A stretch of 64,000 nucleotides of DNA from NCBI GenBank assembly GCA_947502975.1, contig CANNBV010000007.1:62001-126000 (forward strand). The letters run 5' to 3'. The first letter of the stretch is position 1; the number at the start of each line of letters is the position of its first letter. Below the pieces are notes generated by a model that worked only from the letters and a program-made list of their open reading frames with translations, was not told the origin of the DNA and did no database searches. This stretch comes from an uncultured Flavobacteriaceae bacterium. GTDB taxonomy: Bacteria; Bacteroidota; Bacteroidia; Flavobacteriales; Flavobacteriaceae. The translations under genes were made by a program, and so were the position numbers. Of the stretch, positions 1 through 8,104 are shown piece after piece.

Positions 1-1
1 T

Positions 2-1024
2 GAAGGAGCTGCTAAAAATAATTTAAATGCTGCAGTTGGTTTTGTAGATTGGTTATCCATTGGTTCTCCTGCAAGTAGTAAAAATGCACTCACAGTTGGT
101 GCAAGTCGATCTAATAGAACATCAGGAGGAATTTCACGTCTCACTTACGGTCAAGCATGGCCAAATGATTTTCCAGATCCTCCAATTGCTGATGAAAAAA
201 TTTCAGGAAAGGCCACAAGTATAGCTGGATACAGTAGTCGAGGCCCATGTGATGACGGACGTATAAAACCAGATATTGTTGCACCAGGAACAGATATAGT
301 GTCAACTAAATCTTCTATTGCATCAATAGGTAACTTTGATGGTAGTGTTAGAGGCACTAGGAAATATGCCTTCATGGGAGGAACAAGTATGGCTTGCCCT
401 TTAGTATCTGGTTGTGCTGCAGTTGTTAGAGAATATTATAGAAAAGAAAAAAATAATGATACTCCTAGTGCTTCTCTTGTAAAAGCCACGTTAATAAATG
501 GCACAAAAGAATTACAGTCTCAAGATGCTATGTCTCCTTATAATATTATTCCTAACTTTCATCAAGGTTTTGGTCGTGTAGATATGGTGAATACTATTCC
601 AAATTCTGGGAATAATAATCTCAAACTTGCTTACATTGATAATTGGAAGAACCCTTTATCTCATTTTAATAATACAGGTGACCGAAAAAGATATACAATT
701 AGTGTAGGTGACAAACTACCTTTCCGAGTATGTTTATCATATATAGATTTGCCAGGTAGAGCACTTCAAAATAATTTAAATTTAATAGTAGAGTATAATA
801 ATAATGGCAATAGAATAAAACAAATTGGGAATGAAGCATTTACTAAAACCCCAGGAAACTATAGTATACCCGACACTAAAAATAATATTGAGATTGTTAG
901 AATAAAAAATCCTAAACCAGGTAATTTTTTAATTCAAGTCTTTGCTTTTAATCTTTTAAGAGGAGGGCAGGATTTTTCTTTAGTAGTAACAGGTGATTTA
1001 AGAAGTGATTTAATAGAAATATAA
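2..1024 (+). CDS. Subtilisin-like serine protease (S8 family), C-terminal part; 5' end outside window
   Basis: The frame is open from the first base, so the start lies upstream. The visible part holds the end of an S8 catalytic domain: an SRGP segment (YSSRGPCDDGRIKPDIVAPG) followed by the serine motif GTSMACPLVSG, whose Ser is the nucleophile. The Asp and His of the triad must lie off the window. After the catalytic domain come roughly 150 residues of beta-rich sequence like the C-terminal sandwich of many secreted subtilases. No T9SS sorting domain is seen at the C-terminus. The stop is one base before the next gene, so the protease and the metallo-beta-lactamase-fold protein are probably cotranscribed. 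Family assignment is firm; the substrate is unknown. Confidence 0.93.
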   Translation, partial: EGAAKNNLNAAVGFVDWLSIGSPASSKNALTVGASRSNRTSGGISRLTYGQAWPNDFPDPPIADEKISGKATSIAGYSSRGPCDDGRIKPDIVAPGTDIVSTKSSIASIGNFDGSVRGTRKYAFMGGTSMACPLVSGCAAVVREYYRKEKNNDTPSASLVKATLINGTKELQSQDAMSPYNIIPNFHQGFGRVDMVNTIPNSGNNNLKLAYIDNWKNPLSHFNNTGDRKRYTISVGDKLPFRVCLSYIDLPGRALQNNLNLIVEYNNNGNRIKQIGNEAFTKTPGNYSIPDTKNNIEIVRIKNPKPGNFLIQVFAFNLLRGGQDFSLVVTGDLRSDLIEI

Positions 1025-1025
1025 T

Positions 1026-2132
1026 ATGGCGACCCTAAAAATAATACAGGCAGAGCATGGTGATTGTTTTTTATTGACTTTTGATAAAAACGGAAATAAT
1101 AAAAATATGCTCATTGATGGAGGGCCAAGAGGAACCTACAGAAGGCATCTGAAAGACATATTGTTAAATGTTAATTCAAAGAATGAAATTCTTGACTTTG
1201 TAGTACTTAGTCATGTTGATTCAGATCACATTAGTGGACTCTTAGATTTATTATTTGAATTAGAAGAGCAAAGAGTTAATGGCGAACAAGAAGTGGTTGC
1301 AATAGATCAAATTTGGGCAAACACATTTCAGAATACTATTGGAGCTAATAATGATATCGTTAATAGGTTTCAAGCAGTGATGTCTACAGTTAATAATATG
1401 GAATCTGTTATGAGTAATTCTGCAATTGAAGTTTTAGGAATTAATCAAGGTAATAAGCTACGTATCCAAGCCCTTAAACTAGATATTGATTTAAATAAAG
1501 GGTTTGATGATGAACTCATTTCTATTGACACTGCAACAGACACTCTAGAAGAAGGAGAACTTAAAATTACTATGCTTGGACCAAGTAAAGAAAACCTTGA
1601 GGAGCTTAGACTAGAATGGATGAAATGGCTTGAAAATAATGAAAATGCCATTATGAGTGGAGATTTTGACGTAATGGCAAATGCAGATAAATCCAAGCCT
1701 AACTTAAGTAGTATTATGTTTTTAGCTGAGGTAAATGGAACCACTATATTGTTTACAGGAGACGGGAGAAGCGATCATTTGTACGATGCCTTAGAATCTC
1801 AAAATCTATTGGATAGTGAAGGCAAAATACATTTAGATTTTTTTAAAGTACCTCATCATGCTAGCAATAGGAATACCACTAAAACTTTTCTGAAAAAAGT
1901 AACAGCAGATAAATATATTATCTCTGCAAATGGAAGACATCACAACCCGGATTTAGCAACTCTAATTTGGTTAGTTGAAAGTGCAAAACAACGTAATGCA
2001 AATATTGAGTTAATAATTACTAATGAAACTTCAGCAACTAGAAAATTACTTGAAGAATATCCAAAGCAAGAGTATGGATATAAAATTACTTACTTAGAAG
2101 AGGATGAATCATTTGCATTAATAGAAATTTAA
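1026..2132 (+). CDS. Metallo-beta-lactamase-fold hydrolase, ComEC/Rec2 type
   Basis: The protein has 368 residues and no signal peptide, so it should be cytoplasmic. Its metal-binding motif is SHVDSDHISG at about residues 62-71 (H63, D65, D67, H68). A DGGP turn lies near residue 31, an LFTGDG segment in the middle, and KVPHHAS near residue 275. The KVPHH(A/G)S signature is typical of the ComEC/Rec2-like branch, whose members include nucleases and phosphodiesterases. It starts 2 bases after the subtilase stop and ends 4 bases before the next gene. Inference: together with the subtilase it may form a protease plus nuclease or hydrolase effector pair. The substrate cannot be read from the sequence. 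Confidence 0.9.
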   Translation: MATLKIIQAEHGDCFLLTFDKNGNNKNMLIDGGPRGTYRRHLKDILLNVNSKNEILDFVVLSHVDSDHISGLLDLLFELEEQRVNGEQEVVAIDQIWANTFQNTIGANNDIVNRFQAVMSTVNNMESVMSNSAIEVLGINQGNKLRIQALKLDIDLNKGFDDELISIDTATDTLEEGELKITMLGPSKENLEELRLEWMKWLENNENAIMSGDFDVMANADKSKPNLSSIMFLAEVNGTTILFTGDGRSDHLYDALESQNLLDSEGKIHLDFFKVPHHASNRNTTKTFLKKVTADKYIISANGRHHNPDLATLIWLVESAKQRNANIELIITNETSATRKLLEEYPKQEYGYKITYLEEDESFALIEI

Positions 2133-2136
2133 TAAT

Positions 2137-3657
2137 ATGAAAATTAAAGAGACTGATAAGTCAATTATAATATTCACATTTATATTACTTAAATCACTTA
2201 GATGTTTACTAGTAGTATTGTTAGTTTTTATACAATCAAGTAGTTTGTATTCTCAAGCGGTTAATATTGGTGTTCAAATAACTGATAAGGAGATTGAAGT
2301 GCCTAATAAGTATGTCTACATTCAAAAAATAGAACTCCAAATATTAAAAAAAAGTAAATCAAAAGGTTTCTATAATACCAATAATGATGATTTCTATAAT
2401 AAGTTCTTCGATGCTGTACCGAACGTAAAAGTAACATGGAACAAAAAAGATGGTGATAACAATTTATATGAAACCGTTATCCCACCATTGAAGCCAAATA
2501 GATTCTACAGATTAAAAGCTTCATGCTATGAAAGTGAAAGTATAACTGGCCTGTTTTTAATGATGCATGATGAAAAGAACACCAATTGGTTTACCGAGGA
2601 CAAAGAATGGATGAAACTTTTAAAGTTATTGAGTGATAAAAATGGCGACTACTCCATTACGTATGACCCTACGTTGGCAGAGATGCAACACTATAAGAGT
2701 TTAATTAAAGACATTGACCTTAGTGATTTAGATTTAAAAGAAGCTGAATATATATCTGGAATTACTGATGCTAAAGAGATTGAGAAAAAAAAGGAAGAAT
2801 TGAAATCTAAAAAGGCCAAAATCATAAATGCATTGAAAATAGCTGCTAAAAGAGTATTTGTGATTCTTAATTTTACTGAAAATCAAGATAAGTATACTGA
2901 TCAAGACTTAGTTAAATATTCTAAATGGATTTTGTCTAAATCAGAATTTAAAGAGACAGATGTTACGCAGTTTTCAACTGATATTGTAGATGCACCGGAT
3001 TATGTTAATGTTTATAATTTTTATGAAAAATACTTATTAGGAAAATTCAACGATCAAACTATCAAACCTGGAAAATTATTGGAAGAAATTAATGATGCTG
3101 TCAACATGGAAACGGAAACGTTTCAAGACGGTCAATTTTTACCAAATTATCTAGGGGAATTTATTCCTGAAATTTTAAGTAATACTGTGCCAATTTCTAC
3201 TTATTCTACATCTTTTAAATCATCATATGAATTGTCTTTAGTTCCCGATTTTGGTTATGTAGCCTATTTAAGTGATAATGAAAGCACTCCTAGGGGAGGT
3301 AATCTTTTCGTTGGAGTTAATATTTCACTTTCCCCTTCTAATAAGGATGTCCCACTCCAAATTTCTAGACTCAGCATTATGCAACGTTTGGCTATTCATA
3401 CAGGTGTTACAATTGGTTCTATTGAAGAGGCGAATGTAAGGGATAATTTTTTTGGGAATTATTCTTTGCTGGTTGGAGCGAGTTATAAGGTTTTAACACA
3501 AGGCACAAGAGTTAATGTTGGCGGGATGTTTTATAATAAGCTAGACGCCATTAATGGGAGTAAATCCATTGCAATCCAACCTTATATTGGTATTTCAATT
3601 GACTTGGAAATAAAAAAGTGGTTACAAAGTCTTTTTCCTAACATTAAAATTAATTAA
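2137..3657 (+). CDS. Secreted protein with probable C-terminal outer-membrane beta-barrel
   Basis: The 506-residue protein has a long N-terminal hydrophobic segment (about residues 10-38) ending in YSQ, like a Bacteroidota signal peptide. The middle (about 40-330) is soluble, Lys-rich and partly helical. The last 150 residues alternate polar and hydrophobic residues in strands such as NLFVGVNISLS, SLLVGASYKVL and IAIQPYIGISIDLEI, as in small outer-membrane barrels. I do not recognise the family. It follows the MBL-fold gene by 4 bases and the next lipoprotein gene starts 1 base after it, so it belongs to the same transcription unit. It probably puts a periplasmic or surface module at the outer membrane. 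Confidence 0.75.
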   Translation: MKIKETDKSIIIFTFILLKSLRCLLVVLLVFIQSSSLYSQAVNIGVQITDKEIEVPNKYVYIQKIELQILKKSKSKGFYNTNNDDFYNKFFDAVPNVKVTWNKKDGDNNLYETVIPPLKPNRFYRLKASCYESESITGLFLMMHDEKNTNWFTEDKEWMKLLKLLSDKNGDYSITYDPTLAEMQHYKSLIKDIDLSDLDLKEAEYISGITDAKEIEKKKEELKSKKAKIINALKIAAKRVFVILNFTENQDKYTDQDLVKYSKWILSKSEFKETDVTQFSTDIVDAPDYVNVYNFYEKYLLGKFNDQTIKPGKLLEEINDAVNMETETFQDGQFLPNYLGEFIPEILSNTVPISTYSTSFKSSYELSLVPDFGYVAYLSDNESTPRGGNLFVGVNISLSPSNKDVPLQISRLSIMQRLAIHTGVTIGSIEEANVRDNFFGNYSLLVGASYKVLTQGTRVNVGGMFYNKLDAINGSKSIAIQPYIGISIDLEIKKWLQSLFPNIKIN

Positions 3658-3658
3658 A

Positions 3659-4381
3659 ATGAGAATAAGTACTAAATTTCTAGTCCTAGTATTTTTAGTA
3701 GTTGGATGTAATGATGACAACGAATTTGACCCTGATAATTTAGATAATATTCTGACAATTTCTGTGGAAAATGATAATGCTCAGGCCGATGGTGTCCAAG
3801 AAATTGAGATTATTGCTATGTTCCCAGATGATTTTTCGACTGAAGCAGATGGAATGGTAGATTTTAAAGTATTTAAGGATACGGTGGAAGCATCAAGTCA
3901 AAGTATTGAATTAATTCAAGAGAATGGCATTCAGATGAAGCAGGCAACTTTAAGAGTAAAACATAATGATGCGGATTCCATAAGAGCTAAAGCCACTATA
4001 AATGTGAATAATATTCTTATTTCAAAAGAAATTTATATCAGCTTTTCAAAAGCTTTCTTAAACGAAATAAACGTTACTTCTTCCTCTTTAACCATTATGC
4101 CAAATACATTCAGTGAGATCGACATTACAACAGAATTATTCCGAAATTCAGGGACTGTAAGTCTAAGTTCTGAAGCAGAGACCATAGTTGTTGATACTTT
4201 AGGGCAACAACGGGGAATATTTAATAATTATAAGAATAAAACAGACTCAGCGGGAAAAATACTAAATAAATTTACCTTAGGTAATGATGATTATGAAGGC
4301 AAACTTTATGTTGTTAGTTCTTCTTTAAATGAGAGCAACGAGACAAAAACGGATACATTAACCATTTTTTCACAAAATTAA
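3659..4381 (+). CDS. Lipoprotein with bacterial Ig-like domain
   Basis: The 240-residue protein begins with a short lipoprotein signal (VFLVVGC, lipidated Cys about residue 17) followed by acidic residues, as in outer-membrane lipoproteins of Bacteroidota. Residues of about 30-125 resemble an invasin or Big_1-type Ig-like domain: a TISVENDNAQADGVQ opening, then alternating strands. A second sandwich probably fills residues 130-240. It sits one base after the barrel-protein gene and 6 bases before the small Cys-rich gene. The likely role is an accessory surface or periplasmic protein of the same complex; no catalytic motif is visible. Confidence 0.75.
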   Translation: MRISTKFLVLVFLVVGCNDDNEFDPDNLDNILTISVENDNAQADGVQEIEIIAMFPDDFSTEADGMVDFKVFKDTVEASSQSIELIQENGIQMKQATLRVKHNDADSIRAKATINVNNILISKEIYISFSKAFLNEINVTSSSLTIMPNTFSEIDITTELFRNSGTVSLSSEAETIVVDTLGQQRGIFNNYKNKTDSAGKILNKFTLGNDDYEGKLYVVSSSLNESNETKTDTLTIFSQN

Positions 4382-4387
4382 TTTGAT

Positions 4388-4630
4388 ATGAGTACACTAA
4401 AATCAAGGATGAATGAGATACCAGATGAAATTTTCGACGAAATTGACAAACTTTTGGCTAATTATGGTTTGGAAGATTGCGAAGCTACTGGTCTAGATAT
4501 AACATCAAAAGATCTACCTCAGGCAGCTGTAATGAATGTAACTGAGCAAGAGTGTTCGGAACAGGGTAAAAAGCGGAAATGCAAAAAACGAAAAAATGCG
4601 CCAGATTACTGCTGGTGTGCAAAACGTTAG
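4388..4630 (+). CDS. Small Cys- and Lys-rich protein, possible precursor peptide
   Basis: The 80-residue product has two contrasting halves. Residues 1-55 are acidic and probably helical at the start (a run from MNEIPDEIFDEIDK). Residues 56-80 are strongly basic and hold four of the five cysteines (C56, C65, C75, C77; the fifth is C31), with a KKRKCKKRK stretch and a final CWCAKR. There is no signal peptide. An acidic, leader-like front with a basic Cys-rich core is the layout of some processed peptides, and the operon contains a protease, but no maturation enzyme is recognisable. It starts 6 bases after the lipoprotein gene, so translation is likely. Function unknown. Confidence 0.65.
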   Translation: MSTLKSRMNEIPDEIFDEIDKLLANYGLEDCEATGLDITSKDLPQAAVMNVTEQECSEQGKKRKCKKRKNAPDYCWCAKR

Positions 4631-4793
4631 GAATTTACATTGTCTAACTAAATAATTCATGCTTATTAATTTGAAATTATAGAGTTAACGATAAATAGAT
4701 TTTTTGTTCCCTATAATTACCATTCTGTTGTTCTAGTGGATTAATTAACTTAATGATATAAATCATGACTAAAAGCAATAAAAAGATTTAACT

Positions 4794-5705
4794 ATGGAAA
4801 AATCAATTAAAATATTTACAGGCCTTTTGATTATTACTCTAGCTATTTTATCATTTACGGAAAGAAAAATTTTTAATGATGATGAAGAGGTAAATACCTT
4901 ACTTGAAGCCAGAAAGGTCATCATCAACGATATCGACAAAAAAAAGATAGATAGTCTATCTGCTATTTTTTCTGATAAGATTGAGATCGAAGACAAAGAA
5001 GTTAAAAATTCTGTTAATGCCATTAAGTCAGCAGTTAATTCGCTTCAACTAAAAGAAAATGCTCCTAGACTGAAAGAAGATACGTTTAACGCCTTAATGA
5101 CTGCTGTTGATACAAAAAATAAAGCCTTAGCGAAAAAGAGTGATGAAAACCTTGAAGTTATTAAAGAATTTAAAAACAAAACTGTATATAAATATGAAGA
5201 GTCCAAACAGAAAGACTCACCTAACATTTGGCTTATTATTTTAATTATTCTCACTGCAGGAATTATTGGAGGGTGGGCTCGTGTAAATTATGCATTGTTA
5301 TTACCAATTAAAAACGATTTACAGTCATTGATTTCTAGAATGATTTCTGTTCGAGATGAAATAGATGGTCTTCAAAATAATCAACAACCAGGTCAGGCAC
5401 AAATTAGGAATCAAGCTGTAAACCTGGTTTCACAAAAAACAGATGACCTTAAGCTGAAAATAGAAAGTATTATCAATGATTTACCTACTAAAAAACAAAG
5501 AGTTAATACAAGTATGACTTTTGGAGTAATCGCATCATCTATAGCAATATTAGCTCTAAAATTAACAGATAGCAAAGTACTTGAATTTAATGATACAATT
5601 GATTATTTTATTTTATGGGCTTGGTGTTTACTTGGAGCTGTCTATGCTAAAGATTCAATTGAAAGAATCTACAATAAAAATTTTAATCCAAATAACAATG
5701 GATAA
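4794..5705 (+). CDS. Multi-pass membrane protein with coiled-coil segments
   Basis: The 303-residue protein has an N-terminal membrane segment (about residues 8-22), a helical charged region (30-135), a second membrane segment (about 144-163), a cytosolic-looking helical stretch (165-240), and two closely spaced C-terminal membrane segments (about 243-260 and 267-285). The family is not recognised. A gap of 163 bases separates it from the previous gene, so it may have its own promoter. Its layout of a helical lobe between membrane helices loosely recalls the motor-like proteins on the opposite strand, but no MotA/ExbB signature was found. Confidence 0.7.
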   Translation: MEKSIKIFTGLLIITLAILSFTERKIFNDDEEVNTLLEARKVIINDIDKKKIDSLSAIFSDKIEIEDKEVKNSVNAIKSAVNSLQLKENAPRLKEDTFNALMTAVDTKNKALAKKSDENLEVIKEFKNKTVYKYEESKQKDSPNIWLIILIILTAGIIGGWARVNYALLLPIKNDLQSLISRMISVRDEIDGLQNNQQPGQAQIRNQAVNLVSQKTDDLKLKIESIINDLPTKKQRVNTSMTFGVIASSIAILALKLTDSKVLEFNDTIDYFILWAWCLLGAVYAKDSIERIYNKNFNPNNNG

Positions 5706-5740
5706 CATAAATTCTTACATTAGTTTATAATTAATTCATT

Positions 5741-6685
5741 ATGTTAAAAAAAATTTTATTCACTTTCGTTTATAGTTCTTTAATTTTATTAAATAACTGT
5801 GATTCTGAATCTCGATCTTCAAGAATGTCAAGTACTAATTCAACTAATGAAATTGATAATGAATTTGACAATTTTAATACTGATTTTGATGCTTTAACTG
5901 ATTCAGAATTAGCAGAAATGATTGATTACTATGCTGGACATCCTAGTGATCCTCATCTTCCTTATGGAGTTCTTGGAGCTTCTGATGAAGTTATAGAAGC
6001 TACAGACCCCCGTGAACTTGCAGATTTAATTATTGAAGGCAAAGATTTTGCTTTAAAAGAAGTGAAAAGAAACCCTAGATACCTTTTTAGTCTGGGGCGT
6101 ATAGCTTATTTTCTTAATTATGACAAAAAAGCTAATAAATGGTTAAGCTTAGCTGCAGATAATGGCTCCCCAGCAGCTAATGCTTATTTAGGCTATATGG
6201 CTTATTACAATGATAATAACCCTAAAAAAGCATTAACTTATCTCAATAAAGCTTTAAGCTCTAAATATGATGACTCTGAATTGAGAGAAATATTAGGTTA
6301 TTGTAACTTTAATGCTGAAGATGAAGGGTTTAATAACAAAGGTGTTATTTCAGCTTTATATAATAGAAATTGGTCTTTTATAGATAGAGACGAAAAGAAT
6401 AAGTTTTATTTAGCAAAAATACATGAAACCCTTTGGAGTAATGATATTTTATGGTTGGCTGATGATTCTAAAATTTTATTAGAACTAGATCCGTCATTAT
6501 CAAAAACTAAGGAATCATGGTTAGAACGAGGTGTTTCTTTTTTTGGAGGAAAAAGCGCTTTAGATGCAATGCAGTCTGTAGCAATTCAAGATGCTAAACG
6601 ATTAGCAATTCTTTACAATACCAACCCAACAGCATTTAAACATATTTATAGCGGGATATCTCAGTACATGAAAGGTAACAGTTGA
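5741..6685 (+). CDS. Lipoprotein with Sel1/TPR-like repeats
   Basis: The 314-residue protein begins with a lipoprotein signal (SSLILLNNC, Cys about residue 20) followed by a Ser/Asn/Asp-rich linker. Residues of about 100-185 contain helical repeats with the Sel1/TPR look: ALGR-like YLFSLGRIAYFLN, WLSLAADNGSPAANAYLGYM and KALTYLNKAL. Such repeats act as protein-binding scaffolds. It lies 35 bases after the membrane-protein gene and 4 bases before the toxin-like gene, so it could chaperone, tether or neutralise that product; this is inference from position only. Confidence 0.75.
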   Translation: MLKKILFTFVYSSLILLNNCDSESRSSRMSSTNSTNEIDNEFDNFNTDFDALTDSELAEMIDYYAGHPSDPHLPYGVLGASDEVIEATDPRELADLIIEGKDFALKEVKRNPRYLFSLGRIAYFLNYDKKANKWLSLAADNGSPAANAYLGYMAYYNDNNPKKALTYLNKALSSKYDDSELREILGYCNFNAEDEGFNNKGVISALYNRNWSFIDRDEKNKFYLAKIHETLWSNDILWLADDSKILLELDPSLSKTKESWLERGVSFFGGKSALDAMQSVAIQDAKRLAILYNTNPTAFKHIYSGISQYMKGNS

Positions 6686-6689
6686 TATC

Positions 6690-7487
6690 ATGAAGCAGAT
6701 TATATATTTAATAGTTTTACTTCTTACTTTATCTTTTACTGGTGGCCCTAAAAGACCAAAAGGTAATGTCCCAAAGTCTTTTAAAAAGGCTGGTAGATTA
6801 AAACCAAAATTTAATAAAGCTACTAATAAAGGTATAGCAAAGAATAAATTTAATAGAAGTTCTCGTAAGCCAATTAAGCAAAAGTTTAACAAAGTATCTA
6901 GGAAAGGAACTGCAAAAAATAAATTTAATAAGGTTGCTAAGCGCAAAGAGTTAAGGCAAAAATTTAATAAAAAATCTAAAAGAGGTTATGCGAAATCCAA
7001 TTCTAAAAAGAATGTTAGACTAAATAGATTAAATAAAAGGGCAAGAAAATTTAATTTAAATTCAAAAAGAGGTTACGCTGTATCTAGGTTTAATAAAAGT
7101 ACGGTTCAGAAAAGAAAAATTAAGAAAGGTAAAGCTGCTAAAAATAAACTAAGCTCAAATCCAAAAAAATTGTTTAAATCAGCAATTTCAAAATATAAAA
7201 ATTCAGATTTAACCCATGTTGGAAGAGCTGTAACTAAGCATCCTGAATATTTTGGTTTTAAATCTAATAATGATTTAAGAAAGGTCTATAGAACAGATGC
7301 TGCTATTAATAAGCTAGGATCAGATCGATTAAAAGAATTTTTAAGAAAAGGAGATAAGTCTGTTAATCCAAGAGGAAAAGGGAGATATCGTAGTGGTTGG
7401 ATCAATTATAGTTTGAAAGATGGAAGTATTGCTACTTGGAGTACCAATGGTAAGTTTATTGGTTTTAGAGGACCAGAATCAAAATAA
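6690..7487 (+). CDS. Secreted basic-repeat protein with C-terminal polymorphic-toxin-like domain
   Basis: The 265-residue protein has a signal peptide (residues 1-18), then a strongly basic region (20-150) built on a repeated KFN(K/R)xxxKGxAKN unit; KFN-type triplets recur about every 10-20 residues. The last 105 residues resemble C-terminal nuclease domains of polymorphic toxins. The matching features are an LTHVGRAVTKH motif at 174-184, then GRYRSGWINYSLKDGS and a final TWSTNGKFIGFRGP, aligned by eye with the (L)T(K/H)AGRA..KHG ... GRGARFD.NG.F.GFLEP pattern. RNase activity is inference. It is the last plus-strand gene before the convergent junction at about 7,490. No adjacent immunity gene is recognisable. 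Confidence 0.7.
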   Translation: MKQIIYLIVLLLTLSFTGGPKRPKGNVPKSFKKAGRLKPKFNKATNKGIAKNKFNRSSRKPIKQKFNKVSRKGTAKNKFNKVAKRKELRQKFNKKSKRGYAKSNSKKNVRLNRLNKRARKFNLNSKRGYAVSRFNKSTVQKRKIKKGKAAKNKLSSNPKKLFKSAISKYKNSDLTHVGRAVTKHPEYFGFKSNNDLRKVYRTDAAINKLGSDRLKEFLRKGDKSVNPRGKGRYRSGWINYSLKDGSIATWSTNGKFIGFRGPESK

Positions 7488-7492
7488 AGTTT

Positions 7493-8026
7493 TTACTCTA
7501 ATATTAATTCACCTTTATTATAATCGACAGAAACCTTTTTAAAATTTTCTAATGCTGATTGCCCAAAAAGGAGAGGGGCTTTAGTGTTATGAACAATAGA
7601 TGCCTCAATATCTTTTAATATAGTATTACCAATTTTAACAGTTTTAATGTTAACTAGAGTTCCTTCTGAAATATCGCCATTGGCATCCCTAAAATTAGCC
7701 GTACCCTTAATATCATCTTTAGTTAAGGTGCCATCTGTCATTAATAAATCGGCTTCTTTTTGAGAAATTGAAATAATACTAGCCCCAGTATCAAATATAA
7801 AATTCATTCTTTGTCCATTTAATTCTACAGGAATGGTATAAACACCATTTCTTTTTTGCATTTTTATTACTGTTCTTCCACTTGAATTTGCATTACGATT
7901 TTCTCTGTTTGAGGTATCTGGTCTTTCTAATCTTGTTCGGTTTAATTTTTGGGCAGATTTAGAACAACCATTGCATCCAGCTAGAGAAAAAATAGTAATA
8001 AAGATTAGAAAATATTTAATTTTCAT
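7493..8026 (-). CDS. Lipoprotein with retropepsin-like aspartic protease domain (DTGA type)
   Basis: The start at 8026 is preferred because it gives a clean lipoprotein signal (MKIKYFLIFITIFSLAGC); the upstream in-frame start adds 11 hydrophilic residues. After a short linker the domain shows the catalytic motif FIFDTGASIISIS and, later, the PLLFGQSALENF motif of the clan AA single-domain proteases (TIGR02281-like), which work as dimers. The mature protein should sit in the periplasm attached to a membrane. It lies 78 bases downstream of the OmpA/MotB-like gene on the same strand and may be the last gene of the motor-like operon. It converges with the toxin-like gene, 5 bases away. Confidence 0.88.
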   Translation of the reverse strand: MKIKYFLIFITIFSLAGCNGCSKSAQKLNRTRLERPDTSNRENRNANSSGRTVIKMQKRNGVYTIPVELNGQRMNFIFDTGASIISISQKEADLLMTDGTLTKDDIKGTANFRDANGDISEGTLVNIKTVKIGNTILKDIEASIVHNTKAPLLFGQSALENFKKVSVDYNKGELILE

Positions 8027-8104
8027 TGATTTGTTCTTGAGGGCCAATTTATAATACAAGTAAATCTATAACATTTCAGTCTTAAACCCATAAAATATGG
8101 AAGT

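Noticed and set aside
6690-7487. Ribosomal or histone-like basic protein
   Set aside because: It has a signal peptide and a C-terminal toxin-like domain, so it is exported.
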